Source of the DNA: an uncultured Prevotellaceae bacterium
GTDB lineage: Bacteria; Bacteroidota; Bacteroidia; Bacteroidales; Muribaculaceae
Assembly (NCBI GenBank): GCA_947254205.1
Contig: CAMYCE010000081.1
Location: 1 to 10,063 of the forward strand
Length of the DNA stretch: 10,063 nucleotides
Reading direction: 5' to 3'
The translations under genes were made by a program, and so were the position numbers. Positions within the stretch are counted from its first letter, which is position 1. Each line of letters starts with the position of its first letter. The notes below the pieces were generated by a model. It saw only the letters and a list, made by a program, of their open reading frames with translations, was not told the origin of the DNA and did no database searches. Positions 6,682-10,063 of this stretch are shown here, one piece after another.

Positions 6682-6720
6682 TATTATATCTCCTAAAAAT
6701 ATCGTGTGAATTATAATATG

Positions 6721-6747
6721 CAAAATTACGAAAAAAAGGCAACACAA
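6721..6747 (-). promoter_or_regulatory. Putative promoter of tsaD-cinA
   Basis: TAATTTTG on the minus strand (6728-6721) is a perfect -7 element, identical to the one upstream of rpmB, about 40 nt before the tsaD ATG. The best TTG (6747-6745) is 16 nt away, shorter than the usual 19-21, so the -33 element is uncertain. A T7 run (6737-6731), preceded by a weak GCAA/TTGC pairing, might partly terminate the upstream DUF4421 transcript. Confidence 0.5.
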
Positions 6748-6770
6748 CGATTATCTCACATTGCTAAATC

Positions 6771-7928
6771 TCAGAAACGCCAACCTGTGGTGAAGTTGAG
6801 CCCATGAGTGGCATTGTAGAAAAAGGAATGACGGTTGCGAAACCATCGACCATCGGTGAGAAAGTGAATGCCATAGAAAAACCGCTCTTTATTCAGCACC
6901 AGTGCCATTTTAATGCGATAGTTGAAAGCAAGTGTGCCTTTTGCACGAGAATGGACATTGGCAAAGGCATAACGAAATCCCCAACCTGTAGTGGCTGTAA
7001 TGTTGTAAACCCAATTCCTGTGAAAAACCCAATTATAGCCATAGCCCAGCAAAGCAGAATAGTCATTGTATCGAAAACGATAGACACGCCTCCCCGTGGG
7101 CAGTGTCTGCTGCATGAAGTCGCTCAACTCGCCCAAATCCATCTTCACATCTTGATGCGAGACGTGAATGCCCGCTAAGGGTGACCCGGCACTGCGCCGC
7201 TGAAATTTTGAAAAGCTATAGGGCGCGGCTTGTGCATACTTGGTGTGATTGAAGAAATAATAGCCATAGATGCCATAAACTTCACGGTCAAGTCCATTGA
7301 AATCGTAGGCTTCAAGAGGGCCACTCTCAAAGTAGCCCAAGCGGTAGATCTTGGCTTCGCCCTCATCTTTGTCATAATAGCCCTCTACTGCAAGTCGCGA
7401 GCAAGCAAAGGAGAAGTCAAGCTTTTTACTTTTTAATCGCTCGCCCGCAATAAGATTGTTTAAATTCAAAGTTCCGCCCACGCTCAGCCCCATAAACGAC
7501 AGGCGCATGCCAAATGTGCTATATATGGTTGAATGCAAGTAAAACGGAACTTGCCCATCGAGCAACGAACCCGAATAGGAGTTCATGACATTGCTGTTTT
7601 TGAGCATTACTTTCCACTTCTTTTTCACGCTCACCACATAATTGGAGTCGTAGCTATTGAAAGTGCGATCTATCCACTTGTAGGATTTCACAGCAGCCTG
7701 CAAGCCACGCGGAAGTGTCACAGAGCTATCATTGAAATTGAGTTTTCCTCTAATCAAAGCACGCTTCCAGTATTGGTCATCACGAGTGGTGTCGAATGGA
7801 GCTTTGAGCTTTTCTCTCAACTCTTTCAAAGAGCGTTGCCCATAGGCACTCAATGGTTGGCAACCAACAAGAAGAAGCATCATCAACGCCAATCTAACCA
7901 ATACTCCTCCACCTCCACTATTATTCAT
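6771..7928 (-). CDS. DUF4421 family outer-membrane beta-barrel-like protein
   Basis: A 385-residue exported protein of the Bacteroidetes DUF4421 family, function unknown. The N-terminus has a signal peptide: Arg12 precedes a hydrophobic core ending LLLVGC, a good lipobox with Cys23, but SAYGQ just after also resembles a signal peptidase I site, so lipoprotein versus ordinary secreted protein is undecided. Family features as I know them include SYDSNYVVSVKKKW (92-105), FGMRLSFMGLSVGG (139-152) and the segment 226-250 around FNHTKYAQAAPYS and RRSAGSP. From about 130 on, the sequence alternates aromatic and polar residues as in outer-membrane beta strands, and it ends in phenylalanine (GWRF), as in a BAM-recognised barrel. 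Its ATG overlaps the end of tamB by 8 nt, implying translational coupling and possibly a role alongside TamB. The frame is intact. Confidence 0.8.
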   Translation of the reverse strand: MNNSGGGGVLVRLALMMLLLVGCQPLSAYGQRSLKELREKLKAPFDTTRDDQYWKRALIRGKLNFNDSSVTLPRGLQAAVKSYKWIDRTFNSYDSNYVVSVKKKWKVMLKNSNVMNSYSGSLLDGQVPFYLHSTIYSTFGMRLSFMGLSVGGTLNLNNLIAGERLKSKKLDFSFACSRLAVEGYYDKDEGEAKIYRLGYFESGPLEAYDFNGLDREVYGIYGYYFFNHTKYAQAAPYSFSKFQRRSAGSPLAGIHVSHQDVKMDLGELSDFMQQTLPTGRRVYRFRYNDYSALLGYGYNWVFHRNWVYNITATTGWGFRYAFANVHSRAKGTLAFNYRIKMALVLNKERFFYGIHFLTDGRWFRNRHSFFYNATHGLNFTTGWRF

Positions 7929-10062
7929 TGGTATGGCTTTTTAGGGTGTCGGCCGTCTGGGCTTTGCGCGTGCTGCGCCACAAGGAGTCGCCAAGTGTGG
8001 GCTTCTTTTTCAAGAAATTAAACCACTTGTCGAAATCATATTTAAACATTATGCCAACCCCCTGTGTGGTTAAAGCATTGCGCACATAAAAATAGTTTTG
8101 ATCATTAAAATGATTATAGGCCCTAAGACGCAAACTTCCTTTGGTGTTCAACAAATATTCAATATCAAAGTCGCCAATAAAGTTGGAGTTTCGAGTATTA
8201 TAGGTGTTGTCACGATAACCAAAATTGCCATTAAACAGCAAGCGGTTGTTGAGGAGCTGACTCGACAGAGCCAAATCGACCTCCATGTCGGAGAAGTCGC
8301 CTTTGTTGGTTCTGAAATTAGGCGAAATGCTCCAATTTTCGTTTAACCTTCCCAAAATGTTACTCAATTGAGAAGATATGGTTGATGAAGCCACCGAGGT
8401 CAACTCATTGCCTGTGCGAGAATTGTTCATATATTCGGGAGTATAGAACCTATTTAGAGCCAACAAATAGATGATTTGCCGATTCATCATATCTTCGGTG
8501 CTGATGATGCTCTTGATCTTGCGATAGGCATCGGAGGTGAGTGTGGGGAACTCCAAGTCAAACGAGATGTCGGGGTGGCTCATTGCTCCCCTCGCCTTGA
8601 GCAGGGCATGCACAGGCACTGTGGTGCGGTTGATTTCACGATCACTGGCAAAGGAGTCGTCAAGATCGCGAATATTGGCCGTGAGCGAGTAGATGGCTTC
8701 GATGTCGAGATTGGCTTTATAGGGGTCGCCTCTAAAACTTATTGTGCTACCATCTTTAATCGTGAAGTCCTTGATAATGATGTCTTGGAGCGTGAAATTG
8801 TAGTTGCCTCGATCGAGTGTGTATTTGCCATACATCTCCAGTTTTTCATCGGAGTTGTCATAGGTCATGCGCAGGTTTCCACGTCCTGTGGCTCTAATTT
8901 TGTCGCCTCCCACAGGGTCCATGATGAGATTCATCTGCAAGTCGGGCGTGATGTCACCTTGCAGGTCAATTTTATATTTAGTGGGAGCGGAGTCTTCTTG
9001 CTTGGTGATTTTGCGAGTTAATTGCTTAACTATTTCGGGGAGAGAGTCGGTTGCAACTGGTGCAGGTTTTGCCACTGCATGAGCACGAGCGTTGAGCAGG
9101 TTGCGGTCGCGATAGGTGATGAAGTTATATTCATTGGCGCTTTCACTATCCGACAACACAAAGGTGAACTTGCTGCGGGCAGCCGACTGCATATTGACCT
9201 TGATGTTGACGATGCCAGGAGCTCCATCAACAAGGGCCGAACCATTGCCATAGATTGTGCCATACCATCGCTCGTTGTGCATGGCATTGGTGTCATAGCA
9301 CAACAAGTCGCGGGCATTGGTGACTCTAAATTGGAATTTAGGGGCATGAAAATGGTCGTGAGCGAGCCAGCCATTTAACTTGGCTGTGTGGCGGTCACGG
9401 TCTCTAATCGCAATATCATCAAACTTAATGAGCCCCGGCTTGATGTGAATAGAATCGGTGCAAGAATAAGCCACATTGCTAAAGTCGAGCTTGAATTTAA
9501 AATCTTCGACATATAAATCGCCATAAAGGTCGATGTCGTGGAAAGTTCCATACAACACCGCACGCCCCGAAGCACACCCACTCACATCGCTGGTGAAGGC
9601 AGCCATGAAGGGCTTGAGGAAAGCAAGGTTGGCCTTTTGAGGCTTGAAATCAAAATAGAGAGAATCGCGTGATGGGAAAATGGCTCCATTGATGCGCGAC
9701 ATCCCTCCATTGCTCTGCAACAGGTTGCAATCGATGGCAACAGCCTTGTTTTCATTGTCCCAATGACTGGCTATGTCGGCATCACCCATGAGGGCATCAT
9801 TATATTTCATTTTGTCGATGTGAAGGTTGGGAGTGAGCAAGCGTGGATTCTTAGACAATAAATTGCTTGCATAAAACACTCCTGTGCCTCGACCGCCAAA
9901 CTTAACATTGCTAATGTTGAGTGTCTCAAAGATGTAGTCTAAATTAATGTCTTTGATGCTCAGCATCAGCTCATCTTCTGGCTTTTTGGAAACTGCGCCT
10001 TTTATGTTAATAAACTGAGAGTCATGAGTAATGTTCAAACTATCAACCTGCAACACATTTTG
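7921..10062 (-). CDS. tamB: TamB-like translocation/assembly protein, partial
   Basis: The C-terminal 713 or so residues of a TamB (DUF490) family protein; the 5' part lies beyond the right edge and the frame stays open to it. TamB is a long beta-helical, AsmA-like protein anchored in the inner membrane that spans the periplasm and supports outer-membrane protein assembly and/or phospholipid transport. Signs here are many short amphipathic beta repeats and the typical C-terminal block: KYKIDLQGDITPDLQMNL with MDPVGGDKIRATGRGNL, then TLDRGNYNFTLQDIIIKDF and GSTISFRGDPYKANLDIEA (about 8990-8700). Further on are LTSDAYRKIKS and the terminal strands ending in FKYDFDKWFNFLKKK. A hydrophilic tail of about 25 residues follows. 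The apparent GTG start at 10056 is only an internal codon. The stop overlaps the DUF4421 start. Confidence 0.9.
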   Translation of the reverse strand, partial: QNVLQVDSLNITHDSQFINIKGAVSKKPEDELMLSIKDINLDYIFETLNISNVKFGGRGTGVFYASNLLSKNPRLLTPNLHIDKMKYNDALMGDADIASHWDNENKAVAIDCNLLQSNGGMSRINGAIFPSRDSLYFDFKPQKANLAFLKPFMAAFTSDVSGCASGRAVLYGTFHDIDLYGDLYVEDFKFKLDFSNVAYSCTDSIHIKPGLIKFDDIAIRDRDRHTAKLNGWLAHDHFHAPKFQFRVTNARDLLCYDTNAMHNERWYGTIYGNGSALVDGAPGIVNIKVNMQSAARSKFTFVLSDSESANEYNFITYRDRNLLNARAHAVAKPAPVATDSLPEIVKQLTRKITKQEDSAPTKYKIDLQGDITPDLQMNLIMDPVGGDKIRATGRGNLRMTYDNSDEKLEMYGKYTLDRGNYNFTLQDIIIKDFTIKDGSTISFRGDPYKANLDIEAIYSLTANIRDLDDSFASDREINRTTVPVHALLKARGAMSHPDISFDLEFPTLTSDAYRKIKSIISTEDMMNRQIIYLLALNRFYTPEYMNNSRTGNELTSVASSTISSQLSNILGRLNENWSISPNFRTNKGDFSDMEVDLALSSQLLNNRLLFNGNFGYRDNTYNTRNSNFIGDFDIEYLLNTKGSLRLRAYNHFNDQNYFYVRNALTTQGVGIMFKYDFDKWFNFLKKKPTLGDSLWRSTRKAQTADTLKSHTNE

Positions 10063-10063
10063 C

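Overview
The window looks like chromosomal DNA from a Bacteroidota genome, most likely order Bacteroidales. The evidence is the gene set (a Bacteroidetes-type rpmB-rpmG-DUF4295 cluster, a DUF4421 outer-membrane family gene, a Bacteroidetes-type TamB), the cysteine-poor bL33, and promoter-like sites matching the phylum's -7 consensus TAnnTTTG upstream of ftsY, rpmB and tsaD. A family or genus cannot be fixed from the sequence alone. No mobile element, CRISPR array, tRNA or rRNA was found.

Layout. Bases 1-130 are a leader with a good -7 element for a two-gene plus-strand operon, ftsY (SRP receptor) and rimO (S12 methylthiotransferase), ending at 2390. Everything else is on the minus strand. Reading leftward from the right edge: a tamB-like gene (5' end outside the window) overlaps a DUF4421 beta-barrel-like gene. 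Then, after a promoter-bearing gap, come tsaD and cinA, 16 nt apart. A 350-nt gene-free stretch (4051-4400) carries a promoter and what appears to be a structured RNA whose two ends pair. It is followed by rpmB, rpmG and the 49-residue DUF4295 gene, closed by a strong bidirectional hairpin terminator. Last come a DEDDy 3'-5' exonuclease gene and an overlapping small membrane-protein gene, which converge on rimO.

Functionally the window is mostly conserved translation and envelope housekeeping: ribosomal proteins (bL28, bL33, DUF4295), ribosome and tRNA modification (RimO, TsaD), membrane targeting (FtsY), pyridine-nucleotide repair (CinA) and outer-membrane biogenesis (TamB, DUF4421). The part not explained by known genes is the 4074-4344 RNA element. 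It is either a long leader of the ribosomal-protein operon or a free-standing small RNA. A second point is gene order: as I recall it, ftsY-rimO usually follows rpmB-rpmG-DUF4295 in Bacteroidales. Here it is on the opposite strand, with the exonuclease block between, which suggests a local inversion or relocation.
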